Assembly (NCBI GenBank): GCA_015680685.1
Contig: MNCI01027470.1
Coordinates: 6,468 to 31,289, forward strand
Source: Gnetum montanum
Lineage: Eukaryota > Streptophyta > Gnetopsida > Gnetales > Gnetaceae
DNA length: 24,822 nucleotides
Direction of reading: 5' to 3'
The translations under genes and the position numbers were made by a program. The first letter of the stretch is position 1. Each line of letters opens with the position of its first letter. This document shows, in pieces, positions 9,646 to 19,947 of this stretch. The notes under the pieces are model-generated. The model was not told the origin of the DNA. It made no database searches and was given only the letters and a program-made list of their open reading frames with translations.

Positions 9646-11087
9646 AACAGTAAAGAGGATAAATATGCCATATCCAATCATTTTCCAGATGAAGCCCTCT
9701 TTGCTGATGTAGTAAATAACCAACCCATAGGAATGAATTGGTATAGTAGCATTCTTACCTATCTCCTTTTCCAACAAACACCACAAGAGTTGAACTTTAG
9801 GAAGAAACAACAGTTTCTTCACAAAGCCAAGTACTTCATGGAGATCAACGGACAACTTTACAAAGTCTCTCCTGATGGCCTGGTTCGATGATGTGTGCCC
9901 GATGTGGATCAACTAAGAGTTCTCTAGGATGCTCATGAGGGCCCTTGTGGGGGTCACTATGCAAAGAGACGAACGACTATTAAGATCCTACTTGCAGGAT
10001 ATTACTGGCCAACACTATTTTGGGATGCCCATCAATTTTTCCAATCCTATGAGCGCTATCAACATGATGGAGAAATGACTGCTAAAATGGAGGATCCACA
10101 ACAATGGATTCAACCTTTGGAACCCTTCGACATTTGGGGAATAGATTTTATGGGGCCCACTACATCGATGTCCAATGGAAAAGCTTATATCATTGTTGCT
10201 ATTGACTATCTAACAAAATGGGCTAAAGCAACTGTTGTAACAAACTGCACATCATCTACAACTGCGCAATTTGTACAACAACAAGTCGTAAATAGGTTTG
10301 GTGTGCCACGTGCACTTATCTCAAATAATGGAACACACTTCATGGGTGCAACCTTTCGAAAGTTGATGCAACGCTTAGGGGTTGAACATAAATTGACTAC
10401 ACCTTATCACCCCCAAGCTAATGGCCAATCTGAGATCACTAATCAGGAGATTACTAAAATATTAACAAGGACAATTAGCAAATATAGGCGAGATTGGAGC
10501 ATTAAGCTAAACGATGCTCTCTGGGCATACCGCTCCACTTGGAAACTCCCTACACGCTACTCTCCCTATGAGTTAGTATATGAAAAACTCCCAAAGCTTC
10601 CAATTCAAACTGAGATCCGTACACTATCCATGGCATGTGACCTCCACCTTGACCTTGATCTAGCATAAAAACGAAGATTGGCAACTCTAAATGTGCTAGA
10701 TGAAAACCGATTGGCTACCCTTTCATCAAACGAGTTGTACAAGGCACATAACAAACAACGTCATGACTTAAAAATTTGAAACGTTAAGTACCAACCAGGA
10801 GATAAGGTCTTTTACTGGAACCCCACACACATGCCCCAATGCAAAAAATATCAAACATTGTGGGAAGGACCTTAATTATTCACACAACCTTTCCCTCAGG
10901 AGCCATGACCATATACAAACCTGAAAGCCCTGATAAGAGATTATTGGTCAATGTGCAACAAACCAAACCCTTCCATGAACTTAGAACAGCTGGTGCACAT
11001 AATACCTTTGAGAGAGGACAACCTCACTCATTATTTCAGATCTCTTCCTTTCAACTCAGTCATGGGGGAGATGGTCACCTATGCTGA
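9646..11087 (+). pseudogene. Integrase of element A, inactive
   Basis: N-terminal zinc-binding region: the His pair is kept (DAHEGPCGGHY, about 9928-9960) but the CxxC pair reads SYERYQ, both Cys replaced by Tyr. Catalytic core: first Asp in GIDFMGP (10144) kept, second Asp replaced by Asn in LISNNGTHF (10324), Glu kept in ANGQSE (10432). The C-terminal part has YQPGDKVFYWN in frame 1, then changes to frame 3 near 10875 (TFPSGAM, then KPFHE). Stops: TGA 9889, TAG 9925, TAA 10666, TGA 10777. Integrase would join element DNA to the chromosome. No chromodomain was recognised. Confidence 0.9.
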
Positions 11088-12830
11088 TCAATCAAAGCCC
11101 TCAGTTTCTTTTTAAGTTTTTGGTTTACACATTTTTGTTTTACAAATTTCTTTAACTCTTCTTATTTTTGTTTTACAACATCGTTCATACTTCTTTGTTT
11201 ATTTCTGTGTTTATTTATTTTGTTTTGTTTTGTTAAGTTTGTCACTTAATAAGCATCCCAAAGATGGTATGAACTGTATCCCATTGATTGCCAATGTTTG
11301 GTGTTTACCTTTGAGTTATAATGTTGATACTTTAGTATGGTTCTTTTGATATAATAGGTAATAAGTTCACGTCACCCATACATCCATGAATTTCTATGGT
11401 CTCTCTTGGCTTGGAATTGTACAGTTCCCTTTCTTAAACAATAAGAACTATCAACGAATTGGTGACTTCAAGGGAACTTGATGCATTTGTGCTAGCCATT
11501 CTCTTGGGTGCTTGGATGTGGTTCTCACGTAAAACACAAAAAGAAAATAGTGGGAATTCAAAGCACACCCCTTAGATGGAATAATCATCTAGGTTACAAG
11601 CACTGGTTATGGAACTAAATAAAAATGTTCTCTCTAACTAAGGCCCTTTCTTGCTTCCCACTTTCTCCTTTCGCGTTTCATCAGAATGGTGGTGGCTCTT
11701 TGACGAAGGCATTCTTGTTACTTCAAGTGGTTGGATGGGCCAAATGTATTAATGCAAAGTCACTAGAGGTGGATTGTTTGAGGCTAGATTTGAAATGAGA
11801 TCTACTAAGTCACATTAACCATTAATACACAAAGGGCTATACACCACCTTGTTCTTGAGATTCCATTCCATTCTCTTCTTTTCATCCTTCTTTCCCCATA
11901 TTTCATCTCATGGCCGATTATATCAGTAGTCCATATTTTGGTTAATGAATCATTTTCTTTTTGGTAAACTCTTATGGTTAAGACTTTAAATCTTGTCTCC
12001 AATTGACATTCCTAGAGCCTATGGACTCTTTGAGTGTGGGATTGTCAGGGGATTAAGGGCATGAGCCTGCTTTGGGGAGGACCCACTGACATTTCTATTT
12101 GGTGCATTCGTTAATTTCTTTCCCTTAAACATTTCCACAATCACCATTTATTTTTTTCATTTCCATCTTTAACATCCATTTTATTGGCGTGGCCATTGTT
12201 TCTTTTTCTCCATCTTTCTTATTCCTTATATTTTTCCATTTTATCGCAACAGGAGGTTCGCACTCAGTCATGCCGGTCCTGGTCCAATTTTTTTGATTTT
12301 CTTCTAACCCCTACACCTCATGTAGTTACTAGTATTATATCTCTAGATCTGCATTAGCCATATCACAACTCAGCCAGTGGACCTTACACTAAGGTAAGGT
12401 ATTAACTACATTGTGATTCATTTACCCTTGCTAATATAAGACTGTGTTGTGTGTGCAGATGGTAATCATACAACAATGGATTGGATCTGGAGGGAACACT
12501 TGAAATGGACTGGTGCTGGAACAATTATGCAAGGAACAAGATTGATGACGCACTTATGGATGGACAATGAAAAGTGCAATCTTGGCATCAACAACAACAG
12601 ACTTCTACTTTCCTTTTCTCTCTCTCTTCTCTCTTCTCTCTCAACTACCAAATAAGGCTAGATGTCAAATGTGTATAGTGTTCACTCTTGTTGTTATGAA
12701 CACTAAGTTTGCCATGTATTGTAATGATGATCCATTCACATGTCACCCCATCACCATTAGTATCATTCAAGTCAATAATCCTATACCTTTCCTATATTTT
12801 GTAAGGAACTAGAGGACAAGTTTTCATTTA
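11088..12830 (+). other. Long 3' non-coding region of element A
   Basis: About 1.7 kb between pol and the polypurine tract. T-rich from 11100 to 11240, then mixed sequence with a CT-rich run near 12609-12645. Athila-type elements can carry an env-like frame here; I see only short ORFs without family motifs (11805-12002, 12449-12655, 12567-12812), so none is called. The last 40 bp resemble the 3' end of the reverse-strand element's interior. Confidence 0.6.
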
Positions 12831-12842
12831 GTCATGGGGGTA
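12831..12842 (+). promoter_or_regulatory. Polypurine tract region of element A
   Basis: GTCATGGGGGTA sits directly before the 3' LTR start (TGAG at 12843). The reverse-strand element has GTCATGGGGGTTA directly before its LTR start. It would prime plus-strand DNA synthesis. Confidence 0.7.
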
Positions 12843-13155
12843 TGAGGAGTTGCGATATCGCATCCACGATATCACGTCGGCCCCTACGATATCACATACA
12901 TGATATCGCAGCGTGTCGCTAGTTCTATAAATAAGAGGTGGCTTTCCCTTATTCACTCATCTAGATCTAGACCCTTAACCAAACTATAGCAGTTTTACCA
13001 TTCCAGAGTTAGAATAATTTCCATGTGCCTACAATAGGAGTCTCAACATGAATAGATCTTTATTCAAGCAAATTGTACCTAAGGACACATTTGTGTACGG
13101 AAATAAAGACGAAATTTCTGATAAACCTTGCAGCATATGGAATAAGCTAAATATA
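12843..13155 (+). repeat. 3' LTR of element A, truncated
   Basis: Starts TGAGGAGTTG and matches 4008-4318 (GATATCG repeats, TATA at 12926-12933, AATAAA at 13102-13107, GCATATGGA.TAAGCTAAATA at the end). After about 13155 the similarity to the 5' LTR stops abruptly; roughly 485 bp including the CA end are missing and were not found further on. Confidence 0.85.
12926..12933 (+). promoter_or_regulatory. TATA box of 3' LTR A
   Basis: TATAAATAAGAGG, identical to the 5' LTR at this site. Confidence 0.6.
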
Positions 13156-15412
13156 TGATCATGCTATGTGGGTGTGTGAGGTGAATAGATTAAAGATTAA
13201 GTTTTGGATGTATAGTTTTACAAATTACCAAATTTGTGATTATGTTTACAAATTATGCATGATCAAATATGTGAAGAATTGAATTATTTGAAACTTGTGC
13301 AAAATTGGTTATAATGTTAAGGTGGTTAGCATGGCTTTAGTATTATGTATTATGAGCATGCTTTCTATTTAGATGCTGCTAGGGACTTTGTTTATCACTC
13401 ATAATAATTTAATAGAATTATTTATTATTTTATTAATAATATTAAATGCACATAACTTTCTCTCTTGAGGTGAAATTGATGGTCATTGGAATCATCTTCT
13501 TATGTACTTTGCAATTATGGAATTTATTCTATTTTTTGGAATCTATATTTTTGGAGGTTATATTAGTTATAATTTTTATGAAATTATATTTAGTCCATTA
13601 TATATACTGGTGGTGAGAAATTTTGTTAGGCCATATTGTGATATTGTCTTCATGAAGTGTATGTGTGATTGTTAAACTTGGATAAATGTGGTCATGTCAT
13701 ATCTTAGCCTAGGATGCATTGTGATTTTGACATGTACTGGCCTAAGCTAGCATGGATTTGTACATGTTTTGATGACAACAATTGTAGTCTTCGTTAGTGG
13801 GTGGCACTAGCATATGAGCATGGATTGGTTGGTGATAAGGCACCCAAGAGGTAGTCATAAATTAACTTTCCATTGCAATGCATTAATGAGGCTCCTATCT
13901 TAAGCCTCATCCTAGAAGTAGAAGAGTGTAGATGTGTTTGTCCCTACAATTGGAACATGGTATAGGTATGTGTGTTCCTATAGCTAGTCCTCCAAAAGAG
14001 TAGTTGTTGCAAATCATAGGTGGATGAGTCTGAGCACCAATTGAATAAATAAAAGACCTATAAGCAATTGATTAATTATGAGTACTCATGACAACATTAC
14101 ACGTGCTACACTAAGTGTGGATATGTTAGCTGTAACATGAATTATATAGATATGTTGGTATTACCTTGTTGAGTCATAATAGTGGTAAATGCATCTTATG
14201 ATTGATCTATTAATGTGTAATCCGTGTGATATTTTATGGTATGATGCAAATACGAAGGTAGGGATATAATTATGAAAATGCATGTAGTATTGAAAACAAA
14301 TGGTGCCATGGAATTATGATTGATTATGCATGATGGTGATTATATATGTGACTATAAGTTAGCTAAGTGTTCACTTTAGTATGAGTTCTGTCATAACTAT
14401 TTGTGATATTTTATGTGCATGTGTTGCTTAGAATGCAAGCAAGACTGATTGTTGGTGTAGGTTGCTTTATGCTTCATTCCTTCCCTTGAGTATAACACTT
14501 ACTGGTTATCTAATAAGGGAAGTGTAAAGGCTTCCCACTCAATAGTATACTAACATTATTTATTTAGAGGTGGTGACTACACGAGTGTAGGAGAACATCA
14601 CGAAAGCTAAGGAGAAGGAGGTCTATAGGGATTGGCTTATGTATATTCCCATGTGCAAATGCAAATGTTTTTTTTTTTTTTTTACTGTGATATCAATATG
14701 AACTTCTAGTTGAGGTATAAACATGCAATTATATAGATTGATGCATTTGTTTGGCCTTTGGTTTGGCATGGTTTTTGTACAATATGATGTTAAAAGATAT
14801 GCATATCATGTGAATTATGTGAGTAGATTCTCATATATTGTTGGATTCTTAGGTAGTTTATGCTTCCATTGTGTTATTTTAATGATCATAAACATCACTT
14901 CATCCTAGCCAAGTGCAGTAGAGCAAGGTGTTATAATTGGTAAGGCAACTTATTAGGTATTCTACCCTTGATACTAGGATTTTGTCTCTATTTAGCATCT
15001 ATTTCAAACTTTTGTGTGGGTTTTGGCTAGGGGAGCTATTGGACCAAGTCTACATGCCATCCTTCCTAGCAAAGGAATTACAATATAAACTCATAAGAGT
15101 AGTATCTGTTCCTGATCACTCATGAGGGCCTCCTTGGTCTCTTTGTCAATGTTGTGAGAGGCATTCACATTTTAAAACATAGAGTGTTGGTGGCTCTCTT
15201 GTCGCCAACATCGTACATTACAAATGTGCCCCAAAATGCACCTACAACTTCCTCATCGCAACCATCCTAAAAAGACCAAAGTCAATTGATAACAACGATG
15301 CTATTAATTGATGCATTTTCCCTTTCTTTTGAAGAAAATGTTGTGCACACACTTCATTGTGTAATTTTTTGGTTTTTTCATTATATATATTACAAGGCAC
15401 AATTGTAACATT
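13156..15412. other. Unassigned AT-rich region
   Basis: About 2.2 kb following the broken 3' LTR. No conserved reading frame; the ORFs at 14723-14908 and 14937-15125 show no family motif. A 16-base T run lies at 14668-14683. The sequence could belong to another retroelement's LTR or interior, but I found no matching terminus in the window. Confidence 0.5.
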
Positions 15413-15565
15413 ATATGGGGGTTCAATGAGATGTTAACCTAGTGGTAAGACACTTGATTTGAAAGCTCCAAGTCATGGGTTCCATTTTGGTGGGCAACAT
15501 TGAGTTATATAAAGTTTTAATTAGAGTATATATCTTGAAGTGTGCCTATATTTCACTTAGCCTCT
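15413..15565 (+). mobile_element. tRNA-derived SINE, copy 1
   Basis: A-box-like TAACCTAGTGG (15435-15445) and B-box-like GGTTCCATTTT (15478-15488) with tRNA-like spacing mark an RNA polymerase III internal promoter. The body (TGGGCAACATTGAGTTATA, then TTTCACTTA) is shared with copy 3. Flanks ACAATTGTAACATT (15399-15412) and ACAATTCAACATT (15566-15578) look like a slightly diverged target-site duplication. The region has no anticodon-stem pairing that would suggest a working tRNA. Confidence 0.7.
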
Positions 15566-15889
15566 ACAATTCAACATTGAACTAAATAGCCCCTCCTATT
15601 TTATCCGGAACTTGTCTAAGTATTAAAAATACTTGCTTCTAACTGTACTTTGTACTTAGGTGCTTCTTTTAATATAATATTTCTATGTCTTCAAAAAAAA
15701 TCATAACTTAAGCAGTGTACATTAGGTTTGTATACCAGTATTCTTAGATTTTTTTTACCTTATCAGTGAACATTGGAATCGAAAACTGTATTTCTATGCC
15801 AACGCTTTTAGACTTGGTTTTATATATAAAAAAAAACATGACCGGTTTACATTAAGCAGGTTACATTAAAATTGAAAGTGACTCTAGAA

Positions 15890-16800
15890 TTTTATGCAAC
15901 ACTTTTACCGCTAAACTAGCGCCTTCGTGGCCTTCCTGGCAATAAGGTATGGCTTCAGCAAAATTGGAAATGTCTCAGCAGAGTTGGAGTTAGTGGTTAT
16001 CTGTTAACTCTGTTTGCGTGAATTGAGTTGGATTGGCCTTTTGTGGAACAATGACGCTTTTCAATCTCCAAAATAAGACAACTCTAGATAATGGTCGCTC
16101 TTAAGCAGCCCATGGCCTGGAAGAGCAGTGTGGAAATCATTGTTTATTGAATTATCTTTCCTGTTTATTGAATAACGCTGCACCACCTTTAACAATATCC
16201 GCTCTGGTAAAGGCAGAAGGGTCAGACAAGGGCAATCACTCATTTTTCTCAGACGAAAAAAAAGCTATTTACTCACTTCTTGAAAGCAGGTGATACTGTA
16301 ACAACATTGCCTGGCACCCCAAGGAATTCACAAAGATCTAATGGATCTGGGGCGGAAGACCTGGGGAATACGCCTCCAAGCAAGCAAGCAACTCACAAGT
16401 GTATGTTCTCATATATGAATGTAATCCGATCCTTGGGTGTGAAATGTACCCTTGTGGTATTCTCAATTTGGTTGTATGCACTCAAAAGTGCTGGATGTAT
16501 TGCCTATATGACTCAGTTGTCTCCTGGTTGTAGGCCTATGCCCCACATTGTGACAAGGCCAAGCTGGATGTATGGTGTTATCCTGGTGCTTGTTTTGTCC
16601 TATTGCTAGCTTGGTACCACCAAGCCGAGGTGGGTTTTGTAACACTTGAGAGCCACCTGAGGGCGCCTCAAAGTGTTCCATGGCCCCTGAACCATGGGGA
16701 GAGCCCAAGAGAACCACCACTTGGGACATCTCTCACAGATACAGCCTCAGCCTCGACGAGGTTGAAACCCATGAGACGCACATGAAAAAATAGCTCTCAA
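15890..16800. other. Region of visibly higher GC, origin unknown
   Basis: GC is clearly above that of the flanks by eye, most strongly from 16290 to 16780. Short open frames exist (16061-16243 on the minus strand, 60 codons; 16280-16609 plus; 16463-16729 minus) but none shows a family motif I recognise. It includes an imperfect inverted repeat CCATGGCCCCTGAACCATGG near 16679. It may be a gene fragment or part of a different retroelement LTR. Confidence 0.35.
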
Positions 16801-16816
16801 AAAGTCCAACTTAGGG

Positions 16817-16905
16817 ATAGGTGCATCCCTGAGTGGCTGTAAAACTCTTAATTTAAAATTTATAAATCCTAGGTTCAAGTTTGATGGGCAATGTTGAATT
16901 TTAAT
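16817..16905 (+). mobile_element. tRNA-derived SINE, copy 2 (partial or diverged)
   Basis: A-box-like TCCCTGAGTGG (16826-16836) and B-box-like GGTTCAAGTTT (16872-16882), followed by GATGGGCAATGTTGAATTTTAA, which parallels the TGGGCAACATTGAGTT of copy 1. The rest of the body and a target-site duplication are not recognisable. Confidence 0.55.
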
Positions 16906-17691
16906 GTTCCCACCCCACCACCTTACACATGATTATTAAAGTAAATTATTTTTTTATTACATCTTGATAACTCTTTAGATTGGCAAACAATTATTGAACT
17001 ATTTTTATTACTTGTTGAACCTCTTGATCTAATTTGGTGCAATTTTTACCAATATATGCTATAATGCATGTAAACATTAGCATAACTTGTACACAGTAAA
17101 CTTGGAACTTGTATCATGCAAGTCACATGCATTAAATAACAAGTTACTTAGTGTAATTATTATTCTTGATCTATTGGAACCTGAAATAAATGAAACATAA
17201 GTACATCTAAAGATATATTGTCCACTTAGAACTTTATATAACTTAGCTTGCCCATTGAAATCAAACCCATGAAATAATCTTACTTTTTATTATGTCACTA
17301 ACTAGTTTAGCTATATGTTTATGAAATGAACTGAAGCTTTATTATGGTTGATGACCTCTAGGATCTATTGGACAAATATTACATTTTTATAAAAAATAAA
17401 GATAGACTCTAGAAATTGACCAAGCACCAATGGGGGTATCAAAAATAAATCATATAGACTTGTTGTTGTAACATTATAATATTTTCTTAAATGGGTAGTC
17501 ATAGCACAAGAAAGAAACACATATAACTCACATTTAAGAGCTCTTAATATGCACAACCAAGAAATGTTCTCTTTTGTTGAATTCATCTTCCACTTTTAAT
17601 TTTAAGGTGATGAAAACTTAAGTAAAGCTTGCTAATAGCATTCTAATATTTCGTGAAAATAACAACTAGAAGATAGTGTGAGCTTCTACAA
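16906..17691. other. AT-rich spacer, no gene called
   Basis: Mostly AT-rich with no conserved motif. A 73-codon minus-strand ORF (17365-17586) lies just downstream, in that orientation, of the remnant at 17692-18117 and might be its continuation, but it shows no recognisable feature. Confidence 0.45.
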
Positions 17692-18117
17692 TTAATTTAT
17701 TAGATCTAATGTGGTGGAAATAAAATTGTTTCTTGCCTTCCACATTTGTGTTAAAACCTTCTACTTGACTAGTTGACGAATATGCTTAGGATTTTGCTGC
17801 ACATCCTCTAAAGAGATATTCCATTTTCTCAACCATTGCATCCCTTGAAAATATCGACCACTACCTTGCAAATCCTTGAGAAGTGCTTTAGAAATTTTGT
17901 CTTACCTTGAGATATGGAAGCTATGAGTGTATATAATGAATTGGCACAAGGCTTCTACTTCTAAAGGTAATAAATCACATTTACAAAATAACATTAAGTA
18001 AGGTGTTTGCATCTTCACCTTTAACTCATCGGGGAGAAAAGTTTTTTGAACTCTTTCAATATCTTTTCAATGTTTAGCATCAAGTCTAGGATCCTAAACA
18101 ATACATCTATACAATAC
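17692..18117 (-). pseudogene. Unidentified protein-coding remnant
   Basis: One minus-strand frame of 142 codons is interrupted by only four internal stops before its final TAA and reads as protein-like throughout: for example TFLPDELKVKMQTPYLM, GSGRYFQGMQWLRKWNIS, then LEDVQQNPKHIRQLV and MWKARNNFI. The composition, with Trp, charged residues and few low-complexity runs, differs from chance AT-rich translation. I do not recognise the family. It could derive from a retroelement polyprotein or a host gene; nothing nearby decides. Confidence 0.4.
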
Positions 18118-18396
18118 AGTAGGATAGCTGATAGTCTAAAAATGTTATTATTTAATGGAGAGAATCTTCTTCTTTTTTTTCAAATTAATGAATTCCTAGA
18201 ATTGATACAATGAAATTAATTTTCATGCTAAAAACTTAATTTTTAATTATTTAATGATGTTCTTTAATATTGGTATTAAAAGGCAACGTTGAAATCAAAA
18301 CTATGGTTGTGTATTCCATTAGGTCATACAACCAACATGATACATTGGTAGAATTTAAGGAAAACAAAACAATGCCTCAAGTATTGCTTCAAAGGA

Positions 18397-18469
18397 TTAT
18401 CAAAATTGAAATTATAATTAACAATGAGGTGCTTTATCAAAATTGAAAGTATAATTAATAATGAGGTGC
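18397..18469 (+). repeat. Tandem duplication of about 36-37 bp at the SINE 5' edge
   Basis: Two adjacent units, each reading TTATCAAAATTGAAA...TATAATTAA.AATGAGGTGC (18397-18432 and 18433-18469). The unit includes the first bases of SINE copy 3 and its left flank, so the duplication followed SINE insertion. Confidence 0.75.
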
Positions 18470-18599
18470 TAACCTAGTGGTATGGGTCATGGCCTAGTAA
18501 CCCTAGGTCATAAGTTCAATTCTACTAAGCAACACTAAGTTATAAGCTTCTATAAATCTTGAGGTGTAAATGTTTCACTTATTTTAGGTTCCAACACCC
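18455..18599 (+). mobile_element. tRNA-derived SINE, copy 3
   Basis: A-box-like TAACCTAGTGG (18470-18480) and B-box-like AGTTCAATTCT (18513-18523), then AAGCAACACTAAGTTATAA, ATCTTGAGGTGTAAATG and TTTCACTTA shared with copy 1. Flanked by a 17-bp repeat with one mismatch, CAAAATTGAAAGTATAA (18438-18454) and CAAAATTGAAATTATAA (18600-18616), the target-site duplication expected of a retroposed SINE. Confidence 0.78.
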
Positions 18600-18616
18600 C
18601 AAAATTGAAATTATAA

Positions 18617-19300
18617 CTACATATAACCCTAGAAAATACAACTACATTGGTAAAATTCTAGTTGATAGGATGGAGGTGGAGAGGGAAACATGACATTAAA
18701 ATAATTCTAGAAAATATAACTATGCCTCAAGTATAGAATACCAAAGAAACATGGTAAAAGAAATTTCTATTTTTAGGAATGTCTACTATGTGTAAAATCT
18801 TATAATTGATATTTTTGGAAAATCATATATAGGAAAATTAATTATTAGGAGGGAGAATAGCCCCTAATCTTACAACATTTACATCATTTTTAACACCCAT
18901 GCTTGAACCTAATTCGCAAAAGACTATGGTAAAATACAAACATTTGGAAAAATACAAGAAAATGGTGCACATGTTCTGCATCACCATTGCTTTGTAAATT
19001 AATATTAATTTTACCTTAAAATTTTGCACCATCAACTATAACTTGCTTGTTAACATTATTTTTGATGTTTGAGTAAACATTGATATTGTCAAATAATAAC
19101 ATATTTGTCTTATGAGCTACGTGTTTGGAGCAATCAACACTTTTTCTAATACAAGGAAAAACATGCATAGAAAATTCTATCTTTCTTGATTTCTTTATTT
19201 TCATTTAATTTTATTATTGAAATTAACTTGATTTTTCGCATCTTCAAAGTCATAAAGTATTTTTTAATTATCAACTTTAATATTTTTTTCTTTTCATTAA
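18617..19300. other. AT-rich spacer, no gene called
   Basis: No conserved motif on either strand. The minus-strand ORFs at 18838-19035, 19016-19204 and 19146-19421 are AT-rich, overlap each other or the copia remnant, and show no family motif. Confidence 0.5.
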
Positions 19301-19320
19301 TAAAATTCATATCACTATAA

Positions 19321-19947
19321 GTAGATGACATTATCTTTATTACCATCAATAAAAGGCTAGCAAAAGATTTCAAGAACAACATGGAAACTAAATTCGAAAT
19401 GAAGGACCTTGGAAAACTCAAATACTTCTTAGGAATTGAAGGAAACCATTATAAGGAGAGAATAAAAATCCATCAAACCAAATATACATGTTTCATTATT
19501 GAAAATTTCAATCTAAAGAATGAAGAGTTAGTCAATAGTCATTTTCCATACCATTTAAAGTTAACTAGCAAACATGAGACTCTTCTTGTAGATGCAACCA
19601 TGTATAAAACCATGATTGGATCACTTCAATTTCTCTACTATACCAAACCTAATTTAGAATATGCAACATCATACTTATCCAGATTCATGTAAGAGCCATG
19701 ACAATCTCACATGCAAGAATTTGTGCATTTTCTAAAGTAGGTAAAAGGAACTTGCAACCTTGGAATTCAATTCAATAAAGAAGACAATAAGCTTCATGCA
19801 TATTTAGATGCTAATTAGTCAAGAAACAATGATGACAGAAAATCCATATCTAGAACTCTCATTTTGCATGGAAAAACATCCAATATATTGGAAATCAAAG
19901 AAATAATCATCCATCAGCTTATCCAATTGTGAAGCAGAATTTATTGT
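19321..19947 (+). pseudogene. Ty1/copia RT/RNase H fragment, truncated at both ends
   Basis: Starts at the RT catalytic region VDDIIF (from 19321; the preceding Tyr codon is a stop), then FEMKDLGKLKYFLGIE (from 19393), HQTKY, MIGSLQFLYY and the LSRFM motif ending at 19689, all typical of copia RVT_2. After stops at 19690 and beyond come RNase H motifs: YLDAN, DDRKSIS, then after a frame change YWKSKK and LSNCEAEF (about 19918-19941). Everything upstream of the VDD motif is missing. At 19948 the frame is cut by the reverse-strand LTR, inside the RNase H domain. Confidence 0.88.

Larger units (their letters stand above)
4008..13155 (+). mobile_element. Ty3/gypsy LTR retrotransposon, Athila/Tat-like, decayed (element A)
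   Basis: Order: 5' LTR (4008-4807), primer-binding site (4809-4826), gag (4954 to about 6830), protease, RT, RNase H, integrase (to 11087), non-coding 3' region, polypurine tract (12831-12842) and truncated 3' LTR (12843 to about 13155). RT before integrase places it in Ty3/gypsy; the Asp-tRNA-type primer site and the RT spacing (RRLNP...KEEI, then IYSITDS.WVSP, then VPKKGG) resemble Athila/Tat elements. It is not functional: many stops, at least four frame changes and lost catalytic residues. The two LTRs differ at about 22 of 220 positions downstream of the TATA box, implying an old insertion. The clade name is by motif resemblance, not phylogeny. Confidence 0.9.

Noticed and set aside
12609-12645. 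CT-rich run as a polypyrimidine regulatory tract or microsatellite
   Set aside because: Short and irregular; no consistent unit.
11805-12812. Possible env-like gene in the 3' region of the gypsy element
   Set aside because: Only short ORFs on both strands, with no signal peptide, membrane segment or family motif that I could see.
14668-14683. 16-base T run as a reverse-oriented poly(A) tail of a retroposed element
   Set aside because: No element body, A/B box or target-site duplication found next to it.
15435-15500. tRNA gene suggested by A- and B-box-like sequence (also 16826-16882 and 18470-18523)
   Set aside because: The boxes have mismatches, the cloverleaf stems do not pair, and the shared non-tRNA body with flanking repeats fits a SINE better.
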